A stretch of 64,000 bases of DNA, taken from positions 2,583,338-2,647,337 of the forward strand of contig CM034544.1 of assembly GCA_020002185.1 (NCBI GenBank). The letters are read 5' to 3'. Of the stretch, positions 34,140 to 45,654 are shown one piece after another. The notes under the pieces were generated by a model that saw nothing but the letters and a program-made list of their open reading frames with translations, was not told the DNA's origin and did no database searches. The first letter of the stretch is position 1. Each line of letters starts with the position of its first letter. Made by a program: the position numbers and the translations under genes. This stretch comes from Paraescarpia echinospica (lineage: Eukaryota > Annelida > Polychaeta > Sabellida > Siboglinidae).

Positions 34140-34880
34140 AGCCACCACTTTGGCGTGCGTGACCATCGCTCCCAACTGTAAGTCAGTGTTTCCATATTCA
34201 TCGTCAGTTCCTCTGAACACACCAAGAACTTTGTGACAAGCTTCTTTGATTCATCAGCGTCACGCTTCCATGCTTCATCCGTGGCGGATACCATCAGAGC
34301 AGTTGAACGTGGTCTCTTCCTCGTCGTCTTCCATATTGAAGATCTTGATTATTGTGGCATTCGTAATCGTTCTGACCATGTGATACAAAACGTATCCGTG
34401 GCTTGATCGTCCCTTGTAAGGCTGATGATGCCAATATGCATCTTGTATAATCTATACATCAATTCAGTTGGCTATTCAGCTGGAATTTGTTTGAAGGGCA
34501 GTTTGATTTTCTTCAAAACAAAGTTTCATTTCATGAATACTGCATGATCCATTGGTGCTGTCTTCTCGGGGTGCTTCACATCTGCCAGATAGACTGTTCT
34601 CCACCGGGAGGGCATAGTTTGTATGATCGTAGATGGTTAGCTAATGTATAATTGCAGCGAAAGATTCTATATAGCTGTCAATCGTCCCAGCCCTGATGAT
34701 GTCCAACATCTCCATTGTTTCCACGTATACCAACCAGATCCTGAAATTTGGATTCCTCCTTGAGATATTGAATTGTCTCGTTCCTCAAAACATCTGACAG
34801 TTGGTCGACTGTGTTGCAAGTAGAGTTCTACTCTACGATTGCCACCTCTCATCTTCAACGTCCTGCTACAGTTTGGGTAA
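34140..34880 (-). pseudogene. Second decayed member of the multicopy unknown family
   Basis: Minus-strand blocks in changing frames: FRIWLVYVETMEMLDIIRAG (about 34,750-34,690), TIYDHTNY, WRTVYLADVKHPEKTAPMDH (about 34,600-34,545), KKIKLPFKQIPAE, MYRLYKMHIGIISLTRDDQA and FCITWSERLRM (about 34,450-34,370). The IGIISLTRDDQA..FCITWSER block aligns with DVIGFTQHLLE..WTVARPEISR at 26.7 kb. Stops and shifts show it is not functional. No function can be assigned. It lies between inverted repeats (33.7-33.98 and 35.34-35.56 kb). Confidence 0.6.
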
Positions 34881-35335
34881 GGTATGTGACTTTCAAGTCA
34901 TGTTAATAACCAAGTGCATGTGTAGTTATAAATAATCTGCATATTATATCAACAGGAATGTATACAAACAGGCTTGCATACAATACTTGGGTATGTAAAC
35001 AACTTTGGAGTACGCGATAAACACATTTGAGAAGATCACGTTATCCCATATATTTATGAGTAAATTCAAAGTTCAACACCTGATGACACAGACAGCACAT
35101 GAACAAATCATAAAATATTTGGTTTTATGCAACGGTGTGTACAAGAATATGTCAATTAATTAATACAAATATGTTGGCACATGTTTGAGTTTATGACATT
35201 CAAATAACCTTCAAAATCGAGGGTGACATCCACATACACCTATTTTCTTATTCCTTGTGTGATGGATCTAGCAAGAATTCCTGCCATTAACAAGAAATGT
35301 TGTTAAAAGTATAACATCACATGTTGGCTAACCTA
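34880..35335. other. No recognisable feature
   Basis: AT-rich DNA with no ORF, repeat or splice site that I can support. Confidence 0.4.
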
Positions 35336-35339
35336 CTAT

Positions 35340-35560
35340 CTGCGGAAAGGCATAATTTCGAAAATTCATCTTTTGACGGTCACCTTGTTTAACCTGCACT
35401 CCACAGTTAGAGCACCACTGTACAACTCCAATACAAATATCATTTTGACGAGGATACAATATGCTTTCAAACGGTATGTAACATGGCCTAGTGTATGTAG
35501 ATAAAGTAGCTACGCAACCATTGTAAGTGTATACCTTTTGTGGAGTACCATTTATTACCT
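35340..35560 (-). repeat. Inverted copy of the 33.7-33.98 kb module
   Basis: The reverse complement reads GGTACTCCACAAAAGGTATA then CACTTACAATGG and later GGTTAAACAAGGTGACCGTC, matching the module at 33,700-33,985. With it, this forms an inverted pair about 1.4 kb apart around the decayed gene. Confidence 0.75.
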
Positions 35561-35766
35561 GACACCACGTCGCCTGTTATATGTCCAATGAAACTTTTCA
35601 TTCGCATGCGTAATTTAACTACTTCTGTGTTGCCAATCTCTTTACGCCTTGTACAATCTCCTGACATTTTACGCAATGTGTCTCACACGATTTACTCAGC
35701 CAATGTCAGCCATGTTGAAAGCTTGACGAGCCATGTTGCTAGGCAATATGTCACGTGACGGAGATG

Positions 35767-35927
35767 TCAGTTGCAGGATTTGGTAGCAGTGCGATTGAGC
35801 GTCCTCTGTCGTTGATATCGTCGGACGGCAGGAATGAGGAGTGTGTAGCCAATAATAGGCATGATGTACAGCGCACTCAGTAATGAGTAACTGGCGCGGT
35901 AGTCGCCCGTGTCGTCACGAAGCATTC
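35767..35927 (-). CDS. MCT-like exon f: TM12 and C-terminus
   Basis: The acceptor GTTTGCTTGCAG leads to GMLRDDTGDYRASYSLLSAL, then a final helix (LYIMPIIGYTLLIPAV) and a short basic tail, RRYQRQRTLNRTATKSCN, ending in TGA at 35,767. Confidence 0.9.
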
Positions 35928-37967
35928 CTGCAAGCAAACACAGACACACAACATGACTATATCAACTGGAAGTTCTTTAATGAAGTATAACCATACGCGT
36001 TACATCCTACGGGGAACTATGTATCTGACCCAGTCAAGAGTTTCGGTAGGGTACTCACGTATGCGTTGGCCCTCTCTTTTTACTCAACTTTAATATAATT
36101 ACGGCGAGGATTTGTTTTGGACACGTGACCCTCACATTCATCCATCGCGTTCATCTACGTCGCCCCTCCCAACCCTCAATAGCTCTTTCGGAGCCTTTAT
36201 TCGCACGTTTTATTCCTTACTGTAATTGTTTTCGAAACGCTGTAATTATAATCGCTATGGAGATGTCATGGTGTTGAGTCATTTTATCTGAACCAAACCT
36301 CGAAGCACCGCCTTTGACAGCGGGTAGCATTAAGAAGACGGTGTGGCAGTCAATAAAAGGTATATATTGGCTACAGGTTGACGATTGTTCTAAAGCAGAA
36401 GTCCGTTGAGGCCGGGATACACTTGCACTGATCACCCGACCAGACCAGACCAGACCAGACCCACCCCGACTGCAGCATATCCATTACACAAACTGACACT
36501 GACTGAATCATACTTGAAGCCGGCGCGACGACATGGTCACGTAAACTTGAACACTTTCGACTACATCGGGGCTAGTCGGTGACAGTCTGATGTATTAGAG
36601 ATATGTCAAGCGTATGTGGTTGTGACGTGACGCCGGCGTCGAGTATGGCACAATAGGTGTCAGTCGGTGTAGTCTATGCACAGGAGTCGAGTGAATCTGG
36701 AATAGTCTGGTCTGGTCTGGTCGGGCATAATATGTCAGTGTGTCCCTGACTTAGGACATCTTGCCACAAATCTTCGTAGATTGGAGCAAATATACGTCGA
36801 AAATTTGCCGTCAAAACAGAAGGAAGAAGGGAAGTTCAAACCCTACCACAGAGAACGGAAGAACCGTACCTAGCAGGCGGAGAACAAAGGCGTTGACGAC
36901 ACCGGAAGAATTTATTATTGCGTAGCCGCGCGCCAACTGCGAAGCCCCAACTAACTCGACGAGCACGATGGGTACCGCGACGATCAGATATCCGCCAAGA
37001 CAGCCCTGTAGCGAGCACAAGATGATCACACTCCGGTAATCAGGCACGATGGCACACCGCAGAGTCCCGGCAGCGAGCAGCACGCAGCAGCCACCGGCGG
37101 TGTAGTAGGGCGCAGCTAGACTCCGACATGTGTCAATGAGCCAACCGGATATGACGCGCGAAGCCAGCTCTAACGCGCCGACGAGGAACATCAGCCAGAC
37201 GATGTCGTCTTTATCGATGCCGGCTTCCTCCGCCATCGCCGGCAGAAGGATTATGCTGTCAATAAGGAAGAAACTCCCCGGGCAGCACCCAACCAGGAAA
37301 ACGACGAAGGCGGGATTACAAATGAGGCATCGCGGAAAGAGGGCAACAAAAAATTTCGTTAACATCCGTTCGTCGACATTGGTGTCGTCGACTTTTAATT
37401 CCGATTCGGTTGTTTCATGGTCATCTGGGAAGTAAGACTGGACGAAACTCGTCGTGTATTCAGAATCAATCGATTGACGATCTGTTCTGATATATGTCGA
37501 CGTATTTTGAACTTCGCGCGACGTTGGTTATCTCCGCTGGAGTTTGTCAGAACGGCTTCTACTACATTCTGCACGCTGTGGGCATTTGAAATTGTGTAGT
37601 GATTCGATGACGTTATGCCACGTTCTCGGGGGTCCGCAACTTCTCCGGCCAAATGTGCGTCTGCCTAAACAAAAGTAGCGAATATTGTATAATGTCACAT
37701 TGTTACTGCAATGCCATTCATTAATGCGTATTGTTAACCTGTTATATATTTGTCGTTACCATGCAAACATGTATATGACAAGCGTGAAACGTTGGGTGAT
37801 GTCGGCATACAGAAGTAACCTGAACGGACAGATTGCTACCAATTAGTGGATATGCTACTTTGTATAATAAGGCAAAACTTTAGAAAGAAACAACAAGTAT
37901 TAAATGGACACGACACATTATGTGAGAGAGATTTGTAACTGATAACGTGACAACATATATAAAGTGA

Positions 37968-38043
<76 letters not shown>

Positions 38044-41000
38044 GTGTGTGTGTGTGTCTCTCTGTCTGTGTGTGGGGGGTGGGTGTGTGTGAGTGTGTGT
38101 GCGTGTTTTGAGAGACAGAGAGAGAGAGAGAGGGGGGGGATGAAACAGATAGATTTACAGACTGAAAAAAAGAGAGAGACAGAGCAGCGGAGAGGCGGAG
38201 AGGCGAGAGGCGAGAGGCGAGAGGCGCAGAGGCGCAGAGGCGCAGAGGCGCAGAGGCGCAGAGGCGCAGAGGCGCAAAGGCGCAGAGGCGCAGAGGCAGA
38301 GAGAGACCTTCACGGATCCATGACGTATGGAAATCACGTGACACTTATTAATCCGTGCGTTACCTTTTCACCATTCCCCATGACAACGTGATCACCGTCA
38401 TGTGAGATATTTCCATCTTTTGTGACGTGTTTCGATCGTTCGTAGAATGAGCGCGGGCGGAACAAGGCGGCAGATATCAACCCATGAGCGAAGATGCCAG
38501 CGTACAGAAGGAACGTCCCTCGGAGAGCAAACCTGAAATATTGAGACGCCATCGAAATAATAACAGTTACATTACCGTCGACACCATATTATTATCAGCA
38601 GGAATATCAAACAAATATTAGCAACAATAGGCGCCAAACATCGGAAAATTAATAGCAGTGACCTGGAGACCACGTTAGCAACAGTGGCGTAAAAACCAAC
38701 AGCAACTTGAAAACAAAGCTAGCAATTGTAGCGTCAAAACACTTATTGTCAACAGTAACGTAAATGCAACGATGACATCAAGAGACGAATTGCACAAGCC
38801 AAAACAGCTTTTCACAACATGAAAAACATTTTAATAAACAAAAATATATCAATGGAACTGAGAAAACGTGTACTGAATGCTATTATAGAGTCCATACTGC
38901 TATATGGATGTGAATCCTGAACAATAACCAAAAGTTCACAAAAAAACGATAGAAGCCACTGAAATGTGGTTCTTAAGAAGAATGCTGCGAGTGTCATGGA
39001 CTGCAAAGCCATCCTTAGGACAACCAAATCAAAACAAAAGATCATCAACAAAGTTAGAATACAACAAGCACGATTTATAGGCCATGTCATGAGAAAGAAA
39101 AAGTTAGAACATATAGTAACAACAGGAAAGATAGAAGGAAAAAGATCCAGAGGACGCCAGAGAATAAAAATAATGGATAGTCTCTCAACAAGGTATGGAA
39201 GGAGCACAACAGAACTGCTACAAACTACAAACAACCGTGCGGTTTGGAGGCCATGATCGCCAACGTATGTGACAGACATGGCACATAGAAGAAGAAGAAG
39301 AAGAAGAAGAAGAAGAAACGTCAATGTAACATCAGTAAAAGTGACGTCATGGCAATGTATTAGCAACAGTGATAATGTGTCGATGACGTTTTGATTTTTG
39401 TCAACAGAACGGAATTTCAGTGAATGTACCTTCGTGTTCATATTTAGCTGATAATAAAAGAGAAATAAACGTAGTTCAATTTTCAAAGGCTGACAGACAG
39501 TTTTACATCGTAGACATTGCAACATTATTAGTAGTGATTCAATCTCAGCTGGATAAATATAATATCCGAACAAACCGGGAACAGTTGCACCTTACAGAAA
39601 CTTGCCCGTTTTGGCAGGCTGTGCCCAATACAGCAGGCTGTGCCCAATACAGCAGGCTGTGCCCAATACAGTAGATTGTGCCCAATACAGCAAATTATGC
39701 CCAATACAGCAGGCTGTTCCCAATACAGCAGGTTGTGCCCAATACAGCAGGCTGTGCCCAATACAGCAGGCTGTGCCAAATGTGGTGGAGATTGTACCCT
39801 ATGTTGCAAGTTCTCCCCTACGTGGGTGATTGTACCCTACATGGGAGTACTGTTACACATTACCTCTTGAGCCAGTAGCCGACAATAACGGGAAGAGTGA
39901 GTTGTGCGAGACTAGAGCCGGAGACAGTGATGCCGATGGCCAGGGCCCTGTGACTCCTGAAATATTGCTGGATGATGCCGAACCCGGAACAAAGCATCAA
40001 TATCAATCCCACTCCTGTAAACAAACGTCTTCGTTACCATTAACCAGATTTAGCAACATAAGACGATAGTTAACAACAGTTAACAATAGCTGACAACAAT
40101 AGTTAACACTATTCAAAAAGTATAGTTAACAACACTTAACAGAAATAAAAAAACATTTAAATCGACATTATGTTCATCGTTTATTAATATGTATTAATGC
40201 AAGGATGGTAACAAAATTATGTAAACGTGTTAAAGATACATCCCGCCAAATTGACTTAATCAAACACGAAATAATGTTAGCAATTAAGTGAAATGAAACG
40301 TTAAAATCTGACCTGTCCATCACGTGACATGCTGCAAACGACAAGCTCCGTCAAACTATAGCCAAAAGAGCTCTTTACGTAAGTGCTTTGATATAATAAA
40401 TCGATGCCAGCCATGTTGAGTGTTCATACATTTCGACGTATATTTTGTTGAAATTCTGGCACCCAAAAGGAACTAAACACGTCAACACTTACTCTGATTA
40501 GTAAACGCTGTCGCGGTGGTGACGAGTCTGATGAAATGTGCCAATATTGGCAGTGATTGCACCATCTGGAATTGTTTTTGTCAACAGAGAAGTTTGTGTA
40601 GCGCGGAAGCGTAGTCGGAAAACGAACATAGTCAAGGTTTAGGTCATTTTACTTCCGTTTCGAAGTTGAAGTAATTATGTTCACTACGTGTTACCTATGT
40701 TCACTCGGCTATGTGCATTAGTTCGTGGCGGAAGACAATAGTGGGTATATGAAACCGAATAATTTTTTTCATAATAATTGCACAGTGGCTGAAATTGTCA
40801 TAGAAACGTCGAGACGTTGAGCAAATTAACAGATTTCCTTGTGGGTGAAGAGTAAAGCGCTTTGAATTGTTCCACTGAGTTATATAAGAACATACCTTTA
40901 CAGCGCCACCTACCGTTAATCATCCCACCGAAGGCGATGACGCAATATATGTTTGGCGCTAGTGACGCGACTACGAGACAGACGGTGGACAGAATCGAGC

Positions 41001-41373
41001 CGACGGCGACCACCACCCTCGCTCCGTAGCGGGGTTCCAAAATGCCGACCAACGGACCTATAGAGAGGGGCATACGGAAACACGAACGTACATAGAACAC
41101 ACTTAAACTACACGAATACATACGCATCAGAATACACGGGCGTACACGTGTCCGAGCGTGTAAATGTACATAAGCATAAGCCATATGTATACATGCATAC
41201 ATACATACATATACATACGTACACATGTACACATGCGCACATGCACACATGCACATATTCATGCATGCATGCTTGCATGCATGCATACATGCATACGTGC
41301 AAACGTGCATACGTGCATACGTGCATACGTGCATACGTGCATACGTACATACATACATACGTGCATACGTGCA

Positions 41374-41407
<34 letters not shown>

Positions 41408-41461
41408 CATACATACATGCATGCATGCATACATACATGCATACATACATACATACATACA

Positions 41462-41495
<34 letters not shown>

Positions 41496-41547
41496 CATAC
41501 ATACATATATACATACATACACACACACACATACATACACACATACA

Positions 41548-41645
<98 letters not shown>

Positions 41646-41838
41646 AACACACACAAATTATACATATATATATATATATATATATATCATCTCTACCTAC
41701 TGAACACAGAAACGGCCATTTGAGCTCCGAATATCCACGCAACAGTCCCGGCCGAGGCGTTGAATTCTTCCATAATATCGATATAGAGAAGTCCCATTGT
41801 CCGAGAACAGCCGACCGTGAAAGAAATCAGCATCGACC
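35767..41838 (-). CDS. Monocarboxylate transporter-like (SLC16, major facilitator) gene, six exons, 5' incomplete
   Basis: Exons on the minus strand: 41,838-41,701, 41,057-40,914, 40,014-39,864, 38,532-38,364, 37,664-36,870, 35,927-35,767. Junction phases agree (1,1,2,0, then 1 at the last). The product is polytopic, with hydrophobic helices in the MCT order, a hydrophilic central loop (exons 4-5) between the two six-helix halves, and GMLRDDTGDYRASYSLLSAL near the C-terminus, like the DxTGxYxxSF region of MCTs. MCTs carry monocarboxylates or related small metabolites, often with protons, across the plasma membrane; the substrate cannot be told here. The usual N-terminal DGGWGW exon was not found before the satellite region. 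The frame is broken in exon 5. Confidence 0.88.
36417..36754. mobile_element. MITE-like element with CAGACC-rich inverted ends
   Basis: The left end, GGGATACACTTGCACTGATC then CCCGACCAGACCAGACC, is mirrored on the right by the reverse complement GGGACACACTGACAT..GCCCGACCAGACCAGACC (36,700-36,754). The body is about 0.34 kb, non-coding and partly self-complementary (GCCGGCG arms). It sits in the last intron of the MCT-like gene. Confidence 0.65.
36870..37664 (-). CDS. MCT-like exon e: central loop and TM7-TM11, with a frame break
   Basis: The acceptor CTTTTGTTTAG starts ADAHLAGEVADPRERG in frame with exon d, but this frame stops at 37,395. The TM part (VFLVGCCPGSFFLIDSIILL, then ISGWLIDTC and CLGGYLIVAVPIVLVELVGA) is in another frame, open from about 37,530. 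The exon is 795 bases, whereas phases 0-in and 1-out require 3n+1, so one base is missing or two are extra, within about 37,400-37,530. Donor GTACGG. Confidence 0.8.
37972..38300. repeat. (TG)n followed by GA-rich and 8-bp GAGGCGCA repeats
   Basis: (TG)n at 37,972-38,110, a GA/G-rich stretch, then about 11 copies of GAGGCGCA (38,200-38,300). Intron of the MCT-like gene. Confidence 0.95.
38364..38532 (-). CDS. MCT-like exon d: TM6 and start of central loop
   Basis: The acceptor CAATATTTCAG leads to FALRGTFLLYAGIFAHGLIS and then AALFRPRSFYERSKHV, the W/FR..ll.agi.lh....l.RP pattern of MCT TM6. A hydrophilic stretch follows. Donor GTAACG, phase 0. Confidence 0.9.
38765..39318 (+). pseudogene. 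LINE 3' end (RT C-terminus) with (GAA)n tail
   Basis: Plus-strand blocks IKRRIAQAKTAFHNMKNILI, then IIESILLYGCES and ATEMWFLRRMLRVSWTAK, followed after a frameshift by ARFIGHVMRKKKLEHIVTTG and KIEGKRSRGRQRIK: the RT tail of a common invertebrate LINE. It is 5'-truncated and ends in (GAA)n at 39,287-39,318. It lies antisense to the MCT-like gene, between exons c and d. The pieces are in different frames and one in-frame stop replaces Trp after CES. Confidence 0.85.
39605..39785. repeat. 19-bp minisatellite
   Basis: About nine copies of CAGGCTGTGCCCAATACAG, with a few substitutions, about 80 bp from MCT-like exon c. Confidence 0.95.
39864..40014 (-). CDS. MCT-like exon c: TM4-TM5
   Basis: The acceptor TTGTTTACAG leads to VGLILMLCSGFGIIQQYFRS and then RALAIGITVSGSSLAQLTLP. 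YF..HRALA.G....G.S is the strongly conserved MCT segment around TM4/5. Donor GTAATG, phase 2. Confidence 0.93.
40020..40900. other. MCT-like intron, nothing else recognised
   Basis: AT-rich intron with AACA-rich stretches (TTAACAACA near 40,065-40,140). No ORF or transposon signature was seen. Confidence 0.5.
40914..41057 (-). CDS. MCT-like exon b: TM2-TM3
   Basis: The acceptor CTCTCTATAG leads to PLVGILEPRYGARVVVAVGS and then TVCLVVASLAPNIYCVIAFG. The R-x-G-x-R loop and helix pattern fit the MFS signature between TM2 and TM3. Donor GTAGGT, phase 1. Confidence 0.9.
41165..41690. repeat. (CATA)n/(CATG)n and (CA)n microsatellites
   Basis: CATACATA/CATGCATG/CGTGCATA runs (41,180-41,520), then (CA)n to about 41,645, then a TA tract to 41,687 that ends only about 14 bases from the donor of MCT-like exon a (41,700). 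Many overlapping Cys/Val/Tyr/His ORFs are artefacts. Confidence 0.97.
41701..41838 (-). CDS. MCT-like exon a (first recognised): TM1-TM2
   Basis: The acceptor GTCATTACAG opens GSMLISFTVGCSRTMGLLYI and then EEFNASAGTVAWIFGAQMAV. The donor is GTAGGT. It needs a preceding exon ending in phase 1 that supplies the start and the DGGWGW motif. Confidence 0.88.
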
Positions 41839-42057
41839 CTGTAATGACAATGTCATTTGATGTAAACGAACGCATATTCTTAGCAACTTAGCATGAGCAG
41901 ACTTTGGTGTGATAGTTTCGACAGTTCACAAAGTCCAGACACGTTACCCGTTCAGCATTGATTCAAGCCGACCCGCCATAACCGTACGTGGTGTGCATTT
42001 TTAATATATTAACATCAATTCACAAAACACTAACGAGGTGGCGCCAACATAGCAATT

Positions 42058-43160
42058 TATTTTACGCGCGATAAGTGGTGACGACCAATCCTCCCCGCGA
42101 TATGTGGTGACGACCAAACGACCCCGCGATATGTGGTGATGACCAAACGACCCCGCGATATGTGGTGACGACCAAACGACCCCGTGATATGGGGTGACAA
42201 CCAAACGACCCCGCGATATGTGGTGACGACCAAACGACCCCGCCATATGTGGTGACGACCAAACGACCCCGCGATATGTGGTGACGACCAAACGGCCCCG
42301 CGATATGTGATGACGACCAATCCAACCAGCGATAGGTGGTGACGACCAATCCACCCCGCGATAAGTGGTGACGACCAATCCACCCCGCGATATGTGATGA
42401 CGACCAATCCACCCCGCGATAAGTGGTGACGACCAATCCACCCCGTGATATGTGATGACGACCAATCCACCCCGCGATTTGTGGTGACGACCAAACGACC
42501 CCGCCATATGTGTGACGACCAAACGACCCCGCCATATGTGGTAGCGACCAAACGACCCCGCCATATGTGTGACGACCAAACGACCCCGCGATATGTGGTG
42601 ACGACCAAACGACCCCGCCATATGTGGTAGCGACCAAAAGACCCCGCCATATGTGTGACGACCAAACGACCCAGCGATATGTGGTGACGACCAAACGACC
42701 CCGCCATATGTGTGACGACCAAACGACCCCGCCATATGTGGTGACGACCAAACGACTCCGCCATATGTGGTGATGACCAATCCACCCCGCGATATGTGGT
42801 GACGACCACACGACCCCGCCATATGTGTGACGACCAAACGACCCCGCTATATGTGGTGATAACCAAACGACCCCGCCATATGTGTAACGACCAAACGATC
42901 CCTCCATATGTGTGACGACCAATCGACCTCGCGATATGTGGTGACGAACAAACGACTCCGCCATATGTGTGATGACCAAACGATCCCTCCATATGTGTGA
43001 TGACCAAACGACCCCGCGATATGTGGTGACGACCAAATGACTCCGCCATATGTCTGACGACCAAACGACCCCGCGATATATGGTGATGACCAAACGACCC
43101 CGCGATATGTGGTGACGACCAAACGACCCCGCCATATATGTGACGACCAAACCACCCCGC
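42058..43160. repeat. 29-bp minisatellite array
   Basis: About 38 copies of ATATGTGGTGACGACCAAAC GACCCCGCG, with 27/28-bp variants (ATATGTGTGACG) and a second type (CCAATCCACCCCGCGATAAG). Minus-strand ORFs of 278-386 codons arise because the unit is stop-free in several frames. Confidence 0.95.
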
Positions 43161-43164
43161 GAAC

Positions 43165-43770
43165 TGTTTAATGTATGTTGGAACTTGCCAACTTAGACAC
43201 GTTTCTAACAGAGGCATTTTAACAAAGCTATCAGTCCGACTAATAATGGAGTCTTTATTTTGCTAATAGCATTGCAATTTATGTTGTAAAAGCGATCATC
43301 AAATCGTCATCACATATACATGACGTGTGACAGCGACTGTTACTCTGTACATTAACTTATATTTTGTAACAACTATGTGTTTTAATTCGACAAGGGCGTA
43401 GCGCCTTTTATGTCGCGTGACTTCAGCTATCTCATTCAACAGCAGCAGCAGCTAACCGTAATTTGCAATTGTATTATGTTGTTTTCGTCGAGTAAACTTT
43501 CATTCATTCATAAAAGACAACGTCTCTTAATGTTTTTGAGAGAAGGTGCTATCGGGCTATCACATGTATTACCCTGTCAAGTTCAAATATACAAGCTAGA
43601 GAATAGGCACGTCAGGGAGGAGACAAAACAAAAAGACACCACATACATCACCACGCATACAAACTGCGGAGATTTTGACATGCTTGCAGTATACAAAGAA
43701 AAATGTCGTTAACCTAATTTTCAAGCACGATTTCAAAGGACAAAAGAGAAAGGACGCATACTTGATGGAG
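43165..43770. other. No recognisable feature
   Basis: A 100-codon frame (43,410-43,712) has no domain. No DGGWGW-type exon for the MCT-like gene was found on the minus strand. Confidence 0.4.
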
Positions 43771-43896
43771 TATTGGGATATTGTCATTACTATTGTGATA
43801 GTGTAACCATAACTATATTATTATTGAAGTAATAACAGCAATAATATCACAATTGGGATATTGTCAGTACTATTGCGATAGTATAACCATAACTAT
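43771..43896. repeat. 80-bp AT-rich satellite, left block (1.6 units)
   Basis: The sequence TATTGGGATATTGTCATTAC begins the array, which is interrupted by the minus Ngaro element after ...AACTAT at 43,896 and resumes at 50,388. Confidence 0.93.
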
Positions 43897-44320
43897 ATTT
43901 ATGCAAGCAACAACACGGAGACAAATATAGATATGAAAAAGGCCAAATGGATGACGTTTGTTTATTACGGGTAACCAGTGTATAAGCCTTTTTGGCACAC
44001 TGTAATATTTAAATAAAAGAAATGTGGACTCTACAACCCAATGCCAGGCCTGTGACTGAGCCCATACTAGTCTCCTGAACATCAGGTTGTTAGAGCCCAC
44101 ATTTCAACATATAAAGCAGCAGCGGTATTCCTAGAACAATTGAAAGGAATGACATGTAATCACAGCAGAGCTTGTTATGTGTAGAGTTAATTTTAAAGAC
44201 AACATGATTAACTAAGCCAACATGATTAACTAAAAAGTGCCTTTCTGAATACCACGCTATCTGCTGCCAAAAACACTAAATCTAAAATTATACTAATACC
44301 AAATGTGGGGGTATTTCGCG
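43897..44320 (-). repeat. Ngaro minus copy: B2 terminal repeat
   Basis: 424 bp, a direct copy of B1. The outer end is ATTTATGCAAGC (element strand GCTTGCATAAAT). The inner end is GTATTTCGCGCC. Confidence 0.9.
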
Positions 44321-44543
44321 CCGATATATACAATTCCATACTATTCCTAAATCGAAAGTGGAAAAAGGCATGCAACATCTCTTGCAATAAAACCCCGTGA
44401 ACACATCCGGTGCAAACCCTATGCTCACAATCAATTATAAATGTGGGGAAAGCATCGAGACCAGCAACCCCTTTCCAATAACGATGCACAAATCATGACT
44501 ATACATCAAACATTCCTGGACGAAAAGTAGGGAGGCGGGTGGG

Positions 44544-44779
44544 TCAAATTAGACAAACGTCTGCCCCTTTATGCTTTCGCAAACGGAGTGCGGGATCAGC
44601 TTAGGATTCTCCCGAGGTACGCGCGCCAGTGCGCGCTGATTGGTTGATTTGATTCTCCCCACGGGAGTAATTAACACGTCCTTGCATAAATTAGCCTGCT
44701 CTAATGGGAGGCCTCCGTGTGCTGTTGTCTTGCACAAAGTCCAGTATGCAAATCGGCTGTGCCAGATGTGCACACCATC
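44544..44779 (-). repeat. Ngaro minus copy: A2 internal repeat
   Basis: 236 bp, a direct copy of A1. It abuts B1, so the B1-A2 junction (CATAAAT|GATGGTG) equals the sequence made when element ends are joined in a circle. Confidence 0.9.
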
Positions 44780-45203
44780 ATTTATGCAAGCAACAACACG
44801 GACACAAATATAGATATGAAAAAGGCCAAATGGATGACGTTTGTTTATTATGGGTAACCAGTGTATAAGCCTTTTTGGCACACTGTAATATTTAAATAAA
44901 ATAAATGTGGACTCTACAACCCAATGCCAGGCCTGGGACTGAGCCCATACTAGTCTCCTGAACATCAGGCTGTTAGAGCCCACATTTCAACATATAAAGC
45001 AGCAGCGGTATTCCTAGAACAATTGAAAGGAATGACATGTAATCACAGCAGAGCTTGTTATGTGTAGAGTTAATTTTAAAGCCAACATGATTAACTAAGC
45101 CAACATGATTAACTAAAAAGTGCCTTTCTGAATACCACGCTATCTGCTGCCAAAAACATTAAATCTAAAATTATACTAATACCAAATGTGGGGGTATATC
45201 GCC
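44780..45203 (-). repeat. Ngaro minus copy: B1 repeat
   Basis: 424 bp following the recombinase frame. Differs from B2 by a few substitutions. Confidence 0.9.
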
Positions 45204-45275
45204 ACAGGTCACCGAACATGTGACCCCCCCACATAAACAAACCAGGCCTAACCGAAACCATTTTATCCTTTTAAG

Positions 45276-45654
45276 CTATTCTGATGTACTTCCTGCCGCT
45301 CTTATCTGCGCGTCAGATTCACCCCGCAATGCTGCCGCGGTAACTGCCCCAATGCGGAAGCTGTGGCCCTTAAAGCCACTAGTCTGATATCCACAGAAAC
45401 CCAGCAATCGCTTTAAAGACACATCAAATTCACTGCGTAGCATTGGAGAGCCATCCGCATAGGCAATTAAAGATGATTGTATCTGACCTCTACCTGACTG
45501 AAACTCTCTCATAAAGGAAGCAAGGTATATGGGTGAACCAGGGATGCACTCACCTCTCACCTGGAGGGACTGCGGACCCTGCCGCGTGCTATGTTTGAAA
45601 CGACGGAAGGAAATTGATATTAGATCTCCTGACATTAACACGTCACCCAACTGC
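45276..45654 (-). pseudogene. Tyrosine recombinase, C-terminal part (minus copy)
   Basis: Encodes GDVLMSGDLISISFRRFK through GHSFRIGAVTAAALRGESDA. The H-x-x-R pair of the catalytic site is present. The expected GRW...Y segment is lost: the frame ends AAGSTSE-stop, while KYIRI with the tyrosine codon (45,288-45,286) lies in another frame. The N-terminal part with the first catalytic Arg is gone through the 738-bp deletion. Confidence 0.85.

Noticed and set aside
40798..41860. Long Cys/Val/Tyr/His ORFs on both strands
   Set aside because: (CA)n and (CATA)n microsatellite translations, partly overlapping a real MCT-like exon in one frame.
42001..43217. Minus-strand ORFs up to 386 codons
   Set aside because: Frames of the 29-bp minisatellite; no domain.
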